Shown here in pieces: positions 25,822 to 35,026 of a stretch of 64,000 nt of DNA. The DNA is from Alistipes sp. GTDB taxonomy: Bacteria > Bacteroidota > Bacteroidia > Bacteroidales > Rikenellaceae. The notes beneath the pieces were generated by a model. That model was given only the letters and a program-made list of their open reading frames with translations, ran no database searches and was not told the DNA's origin. Each line of letters starts with the position of its first letter. The first letter of the stretch is position 1. Location: contig JAGATC010000019.1 of the NCBI GenBank assembly GCA_017621455.1, forward strand, positions 1 to 64,000, written 5' to 3'. A program made the position numbers and the translations under genes.

Positions 25822-26235
25822 CTACATCTTCTTAATGACATAGGTCACCACGCCCCATATTGTAAAGTCGTTATCGGGGGTGATGCGCAGAGGCTTAAAC
25901 TTAGGATTAGCAGCCACAAGTAGCGTATGGTCAGCATGTTGCTCGATACGCTTCACCGTAAACTCTCCATCGATAAAACAGACTGCCGAGCAGCCGTTAT
26001 ATGGTTCGATGCTACGGTCCACGATGATTATATCACCCTCATCCATCTCGGCATCGACCATGGAGGTGCCACCGACACGAAAGAAGAAAGTGGAGGCTGG
26101 ATGGCGCACAACGAGACGCACCAAGTCGAGCTTCTCTGTAGGCTCCTCATCGGCAGGCGAGGGAAATCCCGCCCTAACCTCACCAAGCATATCAAACTCG
26201 GTATCTGCGGACATATCTATTCTATAAGGCTTCAT
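25822..26235 (-). CDS. umuD: UmuD-like S24 peptidase subunit of DNA polymerase V
   Basis: A 137-residue LexA/UmuD-type protein. The self-cleavage site is Ala22-Gly23 (VRAGFPSP), and the catalytic dyad is Ser58 (GGTSM) and Lys95 (FTVKRIEQ). RecA-stimulated cleavage makes UmuD', the active partner of UmuC. Its ATG overlaps the stop of the GH2-like lipoprotein gene (ATGA), so its translation seems coupled to that gene. An independent SOS promoter is not visible. Confidence 0.92.
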   Translation of the reverse strand: MKPYRIDMSADTEFDMLGEVRAGFPSPADEEPTEKLDLVRLVVRHPASTFFFRVGGTSMVDAEMDEGDIIIVDRSIEPYNGCSAVCFIDGEFTVKRIEQHADHTLLVAANPKFKPLRITPDNDFTIWGVVTYVIKKM

Positions 26236-27101
26236 AGCTCCTCCTCGGTCTCAGCAATATCAATCACAGGGGTTATGATGAATGGTACGCTACATACATC
26301 CACCTCGTAGTTTTTCACTTCGATGGCGCTACGCAGCTTATACTCGTAGTGCGAATCGTCGTACGAGATTACGGGGTTGGGTATCTGCATGGTCATCTCC
26401 ACATCGAAACTCTCACCAGCGGCAATGGTCATCTTTAGCTCGCTCTTACGCTCACGCTTACCTTCAGCATCGTGTATGGTATTAACGAAGTTTATATTCT
26501 GTTTATTCGCACCCTTATTCGCAATCCTCACCACGGTATTGACCACAGCCGAGTGGTCGTTGGCCTCCACCGTGGTTACGGTTGTGGCTGCATGCTCGAT
26601 ATAGACACTCGAGGTAACAACCATGCGCACACCACCGATACCTCCCTCCGTAGCAGTGCTATCGCCACATACGGCCAGAAGATTGCTCTGACCCGCTACA
26701 CGCACATAGGGTGTAATATCCAACGATAGAGACTCCTTACCATCAGCATTGTTACCCACCTCAAGGCCATTAACATAGATGGTGCTACCCGCCGATAGTG
26801 ACTCAAACTCGAGGTTTACAACCCTATTATGGTGTACCGGCGAGGTGAAGTGCTTACGATAGCAAGCACCGCACACAGGGACGCTATCGCATGCCGAAGA
26901 CCATGTGTGTGCGAGGTCGACACTACCCCACTCGCTATCATCACACTCCTCGGTTACATACTCAGCAGCATAGCCCTCAATAAAGCGCCAATCACCATTT
27001 AGACACTCCTCGCTGCGCGACTCATCAAGGCTATGACAACCCCAAAGGAGCAACACCGGCAGGAGTGCACATATCGTAGTCGTTTGCTTAATATTCAACA
27101 T
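26232..27101 (-). CDS. Lipoprotein with a GH2-type sugar-binding domain and no catalytic barrel
   Basis: A 289-residue protein. ATG at 27101 gives MLNIKQTTTI and a lipobox LWGC (Cys22). Residues about 30-165 match the jelly-roll N-terminal domain of glycoside hydrolase family 2 (GDWRF, YRKHF, ESLSAGSTIYVNG, LAVCGD). An Ig-like domain follows (about 170-285). The TIM barrel with the catalytic Glu residues is absent, so it is more likely a carbohydrate-binding surface protein than an enzyme. It lies 12 bases after the GH3 gene and overlaps umuD. Confidence 0.75.
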   Translation of the reverse strand: MLNIKQTTTICALLPVLLLWGCHSLDESRSEECLNGDWRFIEGYAAEYVTEECDDSEWGSVDLAHTWSSACDSVPVCGACYRKHFTSPVHHNRVVNLEFESLSAGSTIYVNGLEVGNNADGKESLSLDITPYVRVAGQSNLLAVCGDSTATEGGIGGVRMVVTSSVYIEHAATTVTTVEANDHSAVVNTVVRIANKGANKQNINFVNTIHDAEGKRERKSELKMTIAAGESFDVEMTMQIPNPVISYDDSHYEYKLRSAIEVKNYEVDVCSVPFIITPVIDIAETEEEL

Positions 27102-27113
27102 ACTATACTGCAA

Positions 27114-29453
27114 TTAACGGATATTATAGCCGAAGTGCATGGTCTCAGTGCAGGTAAGCTTTTCGGTAAGGTTACCGCACTGAACAGTAAACGTACCCTC
27201 CTCCAAGTGCCACTTACCATCGTTGGCAGCAAAGGCGAGCTCCTCGGCCTCAATCTCAAACTCTACGGTTACGGTCTGGCCTGGCTCAATTTGAACCTTC
27301 TGGAAGTCGCGCAGACGGCGTGCATCGGGCACGATAGAGGCTACATCGTCGTTGATAAAGAGCAAGACGCTCTCCTTGCCTACACGCTCACCCACATTCT
27401 TAACATCCACCGATATGCGGATGGTGTTACCCGCACGGAACTCCGAGCCACTAACCACGCGAAGATTGCTATACTCGAAGTCGGTATATGACAGGCCATA
27501 GCCAAATGCCCACTGCGCCGAAACAACTGCGTTGTAGTCGTAGGCACCCTCCATAGTACCCACGCTCTCCGAGACCTTATGGTCGTAGGTAGTCATGGCA
27601 TTAGAGTACTTCTGATAGGTGTATGGCAGCTTACCCGAGGGGTTAACATTACCATAGAGGATGTCGGCAAGGGCACGTGCTCCCTCCGTACCAGGAAGAT
27701 AGGTGTGAACAACAGCCTTTGTGTCGTCCACAAACGACGAGATTATGCGGCCACGACCCTCATTTAGTACAAGCACCACGGGCTTACCCGTAGCAATGAG
27801 AGCCTTAGCAAGCTGCTGCTGATTCTGCGATAGTGCCATCTCGTTGATATTACCAGGGGTCTCGCAGTATGAGTTCTCACCAATGCAGAGCACAATCACC
27901 TCTACACCCTCTGCAGCACGCACAGCTGCCTCGATGTCGATGTTGCACTCACCCTCGAAGTGACCATTTTCGGCATACTCAACACCTGCCACGTAGGTTA
28001 CATTCTCACCACCAATGGCACGGATAGCGTCTACAAAGGTAGTGCCATTAGGTAGCACCTTATCTACGATGTCGCCCTGCCAAGAGTAGCTCCAGCCACC
28101 ACACAAGGGGCGCATACGGTCGGCATTAGGTCCCGCAACAAGAATACGCGTTTCGGGCTTAAGTGGGAGTATTGCATCCTCGTTCTTAAGCAGCGTAATA
28201 GACTCTGCTGCCGCCTCGTAGCAAGCCTGGCGAATCTCCTCACCCTGGAACTTAGGATAGTCCTCAAGGTAGGTATTCGGCTCGTCGATAAGACCAAGAC
28301 GCACCTTCATACGGATGATACGGCGTGCAGCGTCGTCGATACGCTCCTCCGATACTTTGCCCTCCTTGACAAGCTCGATAAGCAGCGGGCAGAAGTTCAC
28401 GTCGTAGGGAATCATCGACATATCGACACCCGCATTAATCGAGATGCGGATAGCATCCTTGTAGTCCACGGCTATCTTCTCGCGAGTGTAGAGGTTGGCG
28501 ATGTCTGCCCAGTCGGTGACAATCATACCATCCCACTGCAAGCCCTCCTTGAGCCATACGGTGAGCAGCTCATAGTCAGCGTGGGTGGGGATACCGTTTA
28601 CCGAAGCGGAGTTAACCATAATCGAGAGCGCACCAGCTTCGATGGCCGCCTTGAATGGAGCAAAATGTTTCTCGCGAAGCTCTGCGACAGATACATAGGC
28701 TGGCGTGCGATCCTGACCCGAGTTGGTCATACCGTAGGCCATATAGTGCTTGGGGCACGAGGCGATATGATACTTATCGATGTGGTTGGGGTCGTCACCC
28801 TGATAGCCGAGCACCATCTCGCGTGCCATCTCTGCGGTGAGGTAGGCATCCTCCGAGAAGCTCTCCCACTGGCGGGGCCACGACGACTTACGACCAAGGT
28901 CGAGTGTTGGAGAGTAGGTCCAAGGGATATTGCTTGCGCGCACCTCGTAGGCGGTCATCTCGGCCATATTGCGTACCAATTCGCGATTAAACGATGCCGC
29001 AGCGTTCACCTCCTGCGGGAAGAGGGGCGATGCCCAGGTGTAGGTAGCACCGTGGATGGCGTCGATACCATACAACGTGGGGATGCCGGTATATTTTATC
29101 GACACCTCGTTAATCTTCTCGATAAGCTCGTTCCACTCCTGCGCTGTGAGCGCCTTACCTGGGGCGTTAAGCACCGAGCCAAACATATACTCCTTAGCCA
29201 CAGCATCCAAAACATCCTCCTTTAGGATGAAGGCCTTGTCGTCGGCAACACCCGTAACGCTATTACCGAACATATCGATGCCCAACTCGGCCATCTGACC
29301 CACCTTCTGCTCGAGGGTCATACCCTTCAATATCTTCTCCACCTTACGTTCCACCTTAGCATCGCGCTCAATGGCGGGATTGCTATACTGTGCCGATGCA
29401 ACAGATGTCGCCACCATCATCGCAGCACACATCAACAGTTTTACAGCCTTCAT
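27114..29453 (-). CDS. Glycoside hydrolase family 3 beta-glucosidase (BglX-like), exported
   Basis: A 779-residue periplasmic enzyme with a signal peptide (cleavage after ASAQ, about 21). The GH3 N-terminal barrel shows ASCPKHYMAYG and the nucleophile Asp in GMIVTDWADI (about 313). The C-terminal alpha/beta domain (about 405-620) and a fibronectin-III-like domain (about 680-770) follow, as in BglX. It releases glucose from beta-linked oligosaccharides. Next to a GH2-like lipoprotein, suggesting glycan handling. Confidence 0.92.
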   Translation of the reverse strand: MKAVKLLMCAAMMVATSVASAQYSNPAIERDAKVERKVEKILKGMTLEQKVGQMAELGIDMFGNSVTGVADDKAFILKEDVLDAVAKEYMFGSVLNAPGKALTAQEWNELIEKINEVSIKYTGIPTLYGIDAIHGATYTWASPLFPQEVNAAASFNRELVRNMAEMTAYEVRASNIPWTYSPTLDLGRKSSWPRQWESFSEDAYLTAEMAREMVLGYQGDDPNHIDKYHIASCPKHYMAYGMTNSGQDRTPAYVSVAELREKHFAPFKAAIEAGALSIMVNSASVNGIPTHADYELLTVWLKEGLQWDGMIVTDWADIANLYTREKIAVDYKDAIRISINAGVDMSMIPYDVNFCPLLIELVKEGKVSEERIDDAARRIIRMKVRLGLIDEPNTYLEDYPKFQGEEIRQACYEAAAESITLLKNEDAILPLKPETRILVAGPNADRMRPLCGGWSYSWQGDIVDKVLPNGTTFVDAIRAIGGENVTYVAGVEYAENGHFEGECNIDIEAAVRAAEGVEVIVLCIGENSYCETPGNINEMALSQNQQQLAKALIATGKPVVLVLNEGRGRIISSFVDDTKAVVHTYLPGTEGARALADILYGNVNPSGKLPYTYQKYSNAMTTYDHKVSESVGTMEGAYDYNAVVSAQWAFGYGLSYTDFEYSNLRVVSGSEFRAGNTIRISVDVKNVGERVGKESVLLFINDDVASIVPDARRLRDFQKVQIEPGQTVTVEFEIEAEELAFAANDGKWHLEEGTFTVQCGNLTEKLTCTETMHFGYNIR

Positions 29454-29469
29454 AATTCTATTGTTTTAG

Positions 29470-30111
29470 TTAGTTATTTGCGTTATTATTTGCAGTCTCA
29501 TAGTCGTATATCTCGTCGTAGAGCCTGCGAAGCTCTGCCTTATCGGCAATTATTCTACGTAGCTCCTCCAGTCGGCGGGCATTATCACTCTCCTCAATCC
29601 ATAGCCTCATGTAGCCACCATAGTCGTACTTCTCGCGCATGTGCTCCACAAGTCGCAGGTAGCCCTCCTCGCGGTCGAGCTCGGGGTGGTTGGCCAGCGT
29701 AAACTGCACCGTGCGCTTAAGGATGGTGCGTGGCTCTATGAGGCGGTCGGCCTCGGCTACGATGCGACCGTATACGCTGCGTGGCGGACGTTTCGACGAG
29801 GCGCGGTGATCCTCCACAGCATCGCCCATTGTGGCTATCTCCTCCTCGGTGAACCACTCTCTTAGCCTTCTATCCTCCAAGAGGATACGTCGCGACTCGA
29901 TGTGGTGCACATCACGCCCTACGGCTAAACCCATATCGTGGTAGGCGGCAACGACGTATGCCATCTCGCAGTTGGCGCCAAGTCTTTCGGCAAGCTCCAA
30001 GCTACGCTCCACAACCGTATAGGCGTGGTCGCGCTGATGCGCCCTATCGAAGCCATCGTAGCGTGGTATAATCTCACGCTCAACGTACTCTACAATCTCG
30101 CTACGTATCAT
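29470..30111 (-). CDS. HD-domain phosphohydrolase
   Basis: A 213-residue protein with the metal-binding HD pattern: His24-x3-His (DRAHQRDHAY), AAYHDMGLA (His-Asp) and a downstream Asp in the RIVAEADRLI segment. Such enzymes hydrolyse phosphomonoesters or nucleotides; the substrate is not evident. Between a M16 peptidase gene (2 bases upstream) and the GH3 gene. Confidence 0.82.
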   Translation of the reverse strand: MIRSEIVEYVEREIIPRYDGFDRAHQRDHAYTVVERSLELAERLGANCEMAYVVAAYHDMGLAVGRDVHHIESRRILLEDRRLREWFTEEEIATMGDAVEDHRASSKRPPRSVYGRIVAEADRLIEPRTILKRTVQFTLANHPELDREEGYLRLVEHMREKYDYGGYMRLWIEESDNARRLEELRRIIADKAELRRLYDEIYDYETANNNANN

Positions 30112-30113
30112 CG

Positions 30114-31367
30114 CTACCCCACTACCACCTCAACAAGTTTATCACGCTCCAAATAGCGGTATGCAAGGTCACGAATCTCCTCGGCCGTAATCGCCGCGAT
30201 GGCCTCAACGCTACGCTCCGTGGCCTCGTTATCCATGCCACACATGATATTTTCGATTGTGACATCGGCAATACCAAATGGGCCATCGAGAATACGCAGT
30301 ATCTCGCCAATCATCACATTCTTGACCATCTCCAACTCCTCCTCCGAAACAAGCTCCACACGTAGGCGCTCAATCTCAGAGTATATCTCCCTTAGGGCAT
30401 CGTCCCTATGCTCGCGTGCCACCTGCGTAGCTAAGGCAAAATAACCCTCGCGGTCGAAGTTAATCATCGCAGCCGAGACACCATAGGTGTAGCCATGCTC
30501 CTCGCGGAGGTTAGACATAAGTCGCGAGCCAAAGTAGCCACCCAGAATCGAAGCCACCACCTGCATGCCCACAAAGTCGGGATGTGTGCGTGGGAAGAGC
30601 AGGCGACCGATGCGTATGGATGACTGCAGGGCCTCGTTTACCTCTCTGTGTAGGCAGTAGGTAGTCTCCGTGGGAGCCTCCTTAACATGGCATATCTCAC
30701 CTCGCGACAGGCCCGCGACAAGCTCCTCTACGGCACTCATCACCTCATCGTCGATGCGACCACTCATCACTACAAAGCAGTTATCTGCCGTGTAGCAACG
30801 CTCATACATAGCCACCACATCCTCTCTCGCCACATCGTCGTAGCACTCCTCCGAGGCTGAGATACCATAGGGGTGCTCAGCACCAAAGAGAGCCTTGGCA
30901 AACAGCTCACGCGACTGCACCTCAATCTTGCGACGCTCGATTTTGAGGCTCTGCTTACGCTTCTCGCAGTAGGTCTTCAACTCTCGTTCGGGGAATATCG
31001 GATGAAGCACTATCTCGCGTGCAACCTTGATGGTCGGGGCAAAGAACTTCGAGAGCGAGCAAAAAGATATATAGGTATAGTCGCGGTCGATGTTGACATC
31101 GAAGTAGGAGCCGTAGAAATCCAACTCGTCGGCAATCTGCTGCGCGGTCATGGTAGAGCTCCCCTCACCAAGCATATTGAGTGTAGAGGAGGCAACAAAG
31201 GGTTTCAATTGCACCGATGTTCCTGCGCGGAAGACTAACGTGAAGCGCACCACCTCGAAGTCGTCGGTAGGCAGCGAGTATATCTTGACCCCATTCTCCG
31301 TAGTGCGACACAGGGCGTGTGGCATATCTACGCTACGGGGCATTACTATATCGGGTTGCTGTATCAT
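30114..31367 (-). CDS. M16-family peptidase-like protein, zinc motif lost
   Basis: A 417-residue M16 fold. Where active members have HxxEH this one reads STLNMLGEGS, so the zinc ligands are missing. The second-domain motif with Arg/Tyr (RLMSNLREEHGYTYGVSA) is present. It overlaps the active M16 gene upstream by 4 bases. An inactive subunit supporting an active one is the normal arrangement for paired bacterial M16 proteins. Confidence 0.88.
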   Translation of the reverse strand: MIQQPDIVMPRSVDMPHALCRTTENGVKIYSLPTDDFEVVRFTLVFRAGTSVQLKPFVASSTLNMLGEGSSTMTAQQIADELDFYGSYFDVNIDRDYTYISFCSLSKFFAPTIKVAREIVLHPIFPERELKTYCEKRKQSLKIERRKIEVQSRELFAKALFGAEHPYGISASEECYDDVAREDVVAMYERCYTADNCFVVMSGRIDDEVMSAVEELVAGLSRGEICHVKEAPTETTYCLHREVNEALQSSIRIGRLLFPRTHPDFVGMQVVASILGGYFGSRLMSNLREEHGYTYGVSAAMINFDREGYFALATQVAREHRDDALREIYSEIERLRVELVSEEELEMVKNVMIGEILRILDGPFGIADVTIENIMCGMDNEATERSVEAIAAITAEEIRDLAYRYLERDKLVEVVVG

Positions 31368-32599
31368 CGTGCTCGGTAGATTAGTGTGGATGAGTTATTG
31401 GGTGTAAATACGCGCTCGGCAAACGACATAAGCTCCTCGCGGGTGATGGAGCGATAGATGTCAGCCTCGGTATTAAGCAGTTCGAGGTCGCCAATCATCG
31501 CGTAGAAGCCGAGATTCATAGCCTTATTCATGACATTAATCTCACCCATAAGCATATTTACCTCAAACTTATTCTTGACCTTCTCCATCTCGTAGTCCGA
31601 GACATTGCCGTGCTGTAGCTCCTTAAGTTCTCGCCATAGCGCCTCCTCGGCATCAGCCTCCGTAGTCGAGGGCATCAAGCGACCCTTGATGACAAATAGT
31701 CCCGCATCGAGACTACCAGTGATGTAGGCATTGGCGGTTGAGAATAGCCCCTTCTCCTTGACCAAGCGGTTGATAAGTCGCGACGACTCACCTCCAGCCA
31801 AGAGGTCCGACGCCAAGTCGCCGAGGAAGAAGTCTCGTGAGAGGCGGTCACCCATGTGAAAGGCGATGGTTATATCCGTAGCGGGCACCTCGCGCTCCAC
31901 CTCCAAGCGTCGTGGTTCTCTCTGGACAGGCTCTTTAGCTACTGGCGGGATGCACCCCCCTACATCCTCTATATCTGCGAAGTAGCGCTCAGCCATATCC
32001 AACATCTCCTCTTCGGGCAGGTCTGCCGAGATGGATAGTATTGCCTGTGAGGGGCGATAGTGCATATCGTAGAAGGCACGAACATCATCTATGGTGGCAC
32101 GCTCGATATGGTCGGGCGATATGCCTATTGCTGACCAACGATAGGGATGCACCTTGTAGCACATGTCGCGCAGCAGTAGCTGCTCGTCGCCATAGGGCTG
32201 GTTCAGATAGCGCTGCTTAAACTCTTCAATAACAACCCTCTTTTCGGTCTCGTAGACCTCGGCCGTGATGTTTAGATTACGCATACGGTCGCTCTCGAGC
32301 CATAGCGCTGTCGATAGGTTTTCCTTAGGGAGTGTTATGTAGAAGTCCGTATAGTCGTTGTTCGTGAAGGCATTATTCTCGCCCGAGGCCATGACTACAG
32401 GATAGTCGAAGTCGGGGACGCTCTCCGTGCCGCGAAACATCAGATGCTCGAACAGATGAGCAAAGCCCGTCTTATCATCTGCTTCGTTGCGGGCACCCAC
32501 CTTATATAGTATGTTCACCGCAGCGAGCTTCGAAGCCTTATCGCGGTTAACCAGAATAGTTAACCCATTCTTTAACACTCGTTTAGTATATTTAATCAT
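31364..32599 (-). CDS. M16-family zinc peptidase (active subunit)
   Basis: A 411-residue insulinase-family peptidase with HLFEH (His48, Glu51, His52) and the distal Glu in ETEKRVVIEEFKQR. It lacks the C-terminal active-domain Arg/Tyr motif of its partner, so the two genes probably form a heterodimer. No signal peptide is apparent, hence a cytoplasmic role is likely. First gene of the run that continues to umuC. A TATATTTG -7 box lies at 32636-32643 on the minus strand. Confidence 0.9.
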   Translation of the reverse strand: MIKYTKRVLKNGLTILVNRDKASKLAAVNILYKVGARNEADDKTGFAHLFEHLMFRGTESVPDFDYPVVMASGENNAFTNNDYTDFYITLPKENLSTALWLESDRMRNLNITAEVYETEKRVVIEEFKQRYLNQPYGDEQLLLRDMCYKVHPYRWSAIGISPDHIERATIDDVRAFYDMHYRPSQAILSISADLPEEEMLDMAERYFADIEDVGGCIPPVAKEPVQREPRRLEVEREVPATDITIAFHMGDRLSRDFFLGDLASDLLAGGESSRLINRLVKEKGLFSTANAYITGSLDAGLFVIKGRLMPSTTEADAEEALWRELKELQHGNVSDYEMEKVKNKFEVNMLMGEINVMNKAMNLGFYAMIGDLELLNTEADIYRSITREELMSFAERVFTPNNSSTLIYRAR

Positions 32600-32723
32600 C
32601 GTCGAGTTGTGACATCTAAATTAGTAACGTACAAATATACGATTTTTTTTCAAAAAACCGATTGACTACAATACAACATAAGCATAAAAATATTACTTTT
32701 GTGTTAATAAAAACCTATTTAGT

Positions 32724-33791
32724 ATGTCTCGCAATAAAAATACAGCCAATGACAATGGCAATAACAGCAGAGCAAATAGCTGGTTTAAGACCTACGTGGT
32801 GGATGCCCTAAGCTATATGGCCATGGGTCTCTTCTCGTCACTTATCATCGGCCTTATCATCAAGCAGATAGCCCTCATTCCTGGCTTAGACTTTCTGGCA
32901 CCTATTGCCACTATAGCTCAGCTCGACCTTGTAGTGGGTGGTGCTATTGGTCTTGCCATAGCTCTCGGTCTTAAGCGTGACCCGCTGGTAACAATATCTG
33001 CTGTGGCTGTGGGTGCATTAGGCTATACTCTCGGAGGCCCTGCTGGCGATGTTGGAGGCAATCCCATAGGTGCATACCTTGCCACTATTGTAGCCATAGA
33101 GGTGGCATCGTTAGTATCGAAGCGCACACCTATCGATATAATTCTCACACCGCTTGTTACGGTTGTCGTGGGTGGCCTTGTGGCGCAATACTGCTGCGTG
33201 CCTATTGGCGAGTGGGTGATGTCGTTGGGTGACGTAATTAACCGTGCCACGCAGCTCAACCCATTTATTATGGGTATTATCGTCTCGGTGTCGGTGGGCT
33301 GTGTGCTGACGCTACCGATTAGCTCCGCAGCGCTATGTATATCGATAGGTATCAGCGGATTAGCCGCAGGCGCTGCTACAGCGGGCTGCTGTGCTCAGAT
33401 GGTGGGATTTGCCGTAATTAGCTTTAAGGAGAATGGCTTTGGTGGTCTTATCTCGCAGGGCTTGGGCACCTCGATGCTTCAGATTGGTAACATTGCACGC
33501 AAACCGATTATATGGCTTGCACCAACGCTCGCCTCAGCGATACTTGGACCTATATCTACCTGCCTACTTGGCATGGAGAATAACGCCGCAGGTGCCGGTA
33601 TGGGTACCTCGGGATTGGTAGGCCCCATCGGCTGCTGGGACACCATGGCAGCAACTACCGACCATGCACTGCTTATTGCCGAGATTGTGGGCATGTACTT
33701 TATCGCCCCCGCACTCCTCAGCCTCGCCATCCATTTCGTAATGAAGCGCTTAGGCTGGGTCGTAGAGGGCGATATGAAGCTACAACGATAA
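32724..33791 (+). CDS. EIIC-like (PTS_EIIC_2) integral membrane protein
   Basis: A 355-residue membrane protein with about nine hydrophobic helices and Gly-rich loops (GGPAGDVGGNPIGAY, AGAGMGTSGLVGPIGCW) typical of the PTS_EIIC_2 family. No phosphotransfer domains, HPr or EI genes are nearby, and members of this family occur alone in many bacteria. Sugar uptake by PTS is therefore doubtful. A TACTTTTG -7 box lies at 32694-32701. It meets the bile-salt-hydrolase-family gene stop to stop. Confidence 0.78.
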   Translation: MSRNKNTANDNGNNSRANSWFKTYVVDALSYMAMGLFSSLIIGLIIKQIALIPGLDFLAPIATIAQLDLVVGGAIGLAIALGLKRDPLVTISAVAVGALGYTLGGPAGDVGGNPIGAYLATIVAIEVASLVSKRTPIDIILTPLVTVVVGGLVAQYCCVPIGEWVMSLGDVINRATQLNPFIMGIIVSVSVGCVLTLPISSAALCISIGISGLAAGAATAGCCAQMVGFAVISFKENGFGGLISQGLGTSMLQIGNIARKPIIWLAPTLASAILGPISTCLLGMENNAAGAGMGTSGLVGPIGCWDTMAATTDHALLIAEIVGMYFIAPALLSLAIHFVMKRLGWVVEGDMKLQR

Positions 33792-34856
33792 CTAATAAAC
33801 CTCCTCTATCTGCTCCTCAGCTACCTTGTCGAGGGGATATGAGGCGTACTCTATCCTATCAAAGTCGATATTAGCCAACGAGATAGAGCGTATCTGCGAA
33901 TTATACGCCGTCTTGTAATATACCGTGCGTGAGGTTAGGTCTATGGCAGATGTCCACTGCGTGGCACTCGGCAGCGTGTGCTCCGAGGGATTCTCTATGG
34001 CTATAGGCACATCGAAGTTATTGAGTAGGTGAAACGCCTCAAGTACCGTATCGAGCCCCGTGGCACGCTTAGGCGCCGTATTTCGAAAGAAGGCGGCGCG
34101 CACAAAACGCGATGGAGGGGTGAAGTCACCAGGCAGGCCAAGCATCGCCGAACTACCCCCCAGAGGCTCAAGCGTAACACCTCCTAACGTATAGTTCTCG
34201 GCACTACCTGGTCGTAGGTTGACATAATTCTCGAGGTTGGCTACCTGCCACTCATAGCCTGGGGCATTAGTGAGCACACCCACCTCATTTTCGTAGAAGT
34301 GCACCTCGCCACCGACAATCTCCATAACTACCTGACGTCCTGAGGGCTCACCTATGCGCCAGTGCACCACAGCACTCTTCTCTAAGCCCACGATGCAGAC
34401 ATGCTCCACCGCGGTCTTAACCTCATCTATCGTGGCACACTGCGTGAGCATCCACTGCACCAGCTGCAGGTCGGCAAGCGTATGGTCGTTGTGTGCCGAG
34501 TCGTAGCCCTCGTAGCTACCATAGCGCGGAAAGAAAAACAACCCCGCAGAGAGTCCCGCCTCGTTAATACCCTCGGCGATAAACTCACGCTCTACGACCG
34601 CGAGTCCTACGACGCCATAGCGAGCCTTGAAACGAAGGCCATTCATGCCCGTAGGGGTGTAGGACTGAAGCTCCTGGCCGCGTGGTATAATCACATACTC
34701 ACTCTTAAGTGGTCCGTATGCCCACTCGATGGTACGTGCCTGGATATAGCTACCATCTGTAGCCGTAAGCGATATGCCCGTACAGGCAACCGAGGTGTGG
34801 ATGTCACCAATCATCGCAGCAACGCCCACTAACAATGTTTTCATAATTCTATTCAT
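33792..34856 (-). CDS. Choloylglycine-hydrolase-family amidase (bile salt hydrolase / penicillin V acylase type), exported
   Basis: A 354-residue Ntn hydrolase. A signal peptide exposes the catalytic Cys25 (SVAC-TG). Other active-site positions are Arg41 (QARTIEW), Asn in VLTNAPGYEW and Arg in PPSRFVRAAFF. The usual Asp three residues after the Arg is Glu44 here. The family cleaves conjugated bile salts, penicillin V or acyl homoserine lactones; preference cannot be told. ATG at 34856 is preferred to an upstream TTG. Convergent with the EIIC-like gene. Confidence 0.87.
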   Translation of the reverse strand: MNRIMKTLLVGVAAMIGDIHTSVACTGISLTATDGSYIQARTIEWAYGPLKSEYVIIPRGQELQSYTPTGMNGLRFKARYGVVGLAVVEREFIAEGINEAGLSAGLFFFPRYGSYEGYDSAHNDHTLADLQLVQWMLTQCATIDEVKTAVEHVCIVGLEKSAVVHWRIGEPSGRQVVMEIVGGEVHFYENEVGVLTNAPGYEWQVANLENYVNLRPGSAENYTLGGVTLEPLGGSSAMLGLPGDFTPPSRFVRAAFFRNTAPKRATGLDTVLEAFHLLNNFDVPIAIENPSEHTLPSATQWTSAIDLTSRTVYYKTAYNSQIRSISLANIDFDRIEYASYPLDKVAEEQIEEVY

Positions 34857-34929
34857 AATTTTCAATGTTTAACGACATATACAACCAGCACCGCATTAAC
34901 CGCGCCAGTGAAGAAAAAAAATGACGATA

Positions 34930-34961
34930 TTTGGATAAACCAAATATTATACATATATTTG
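34930..34961 (+). promoter_or_regulatory. Promoter of the large surface lipoprotein gene
   Basis: TTTG (34930-34933), 20 bases, TATATTTG (34954-34961). The leader is about 60 bases and A/T-rich with no stable hairpin. Confidence 0.7.
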
Positions 34962-35026
34962 TCCACTACTATGTATCAGTAAGTTCCATAAAAAACTATA
35001 TATAACAACAATTTAATAACAACACT

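Noticed and set aside
28581..29225. 214-codon frame antisense to the GH3 gene
   Set aside because: Shadow of a well-supported enzyme; no domain.
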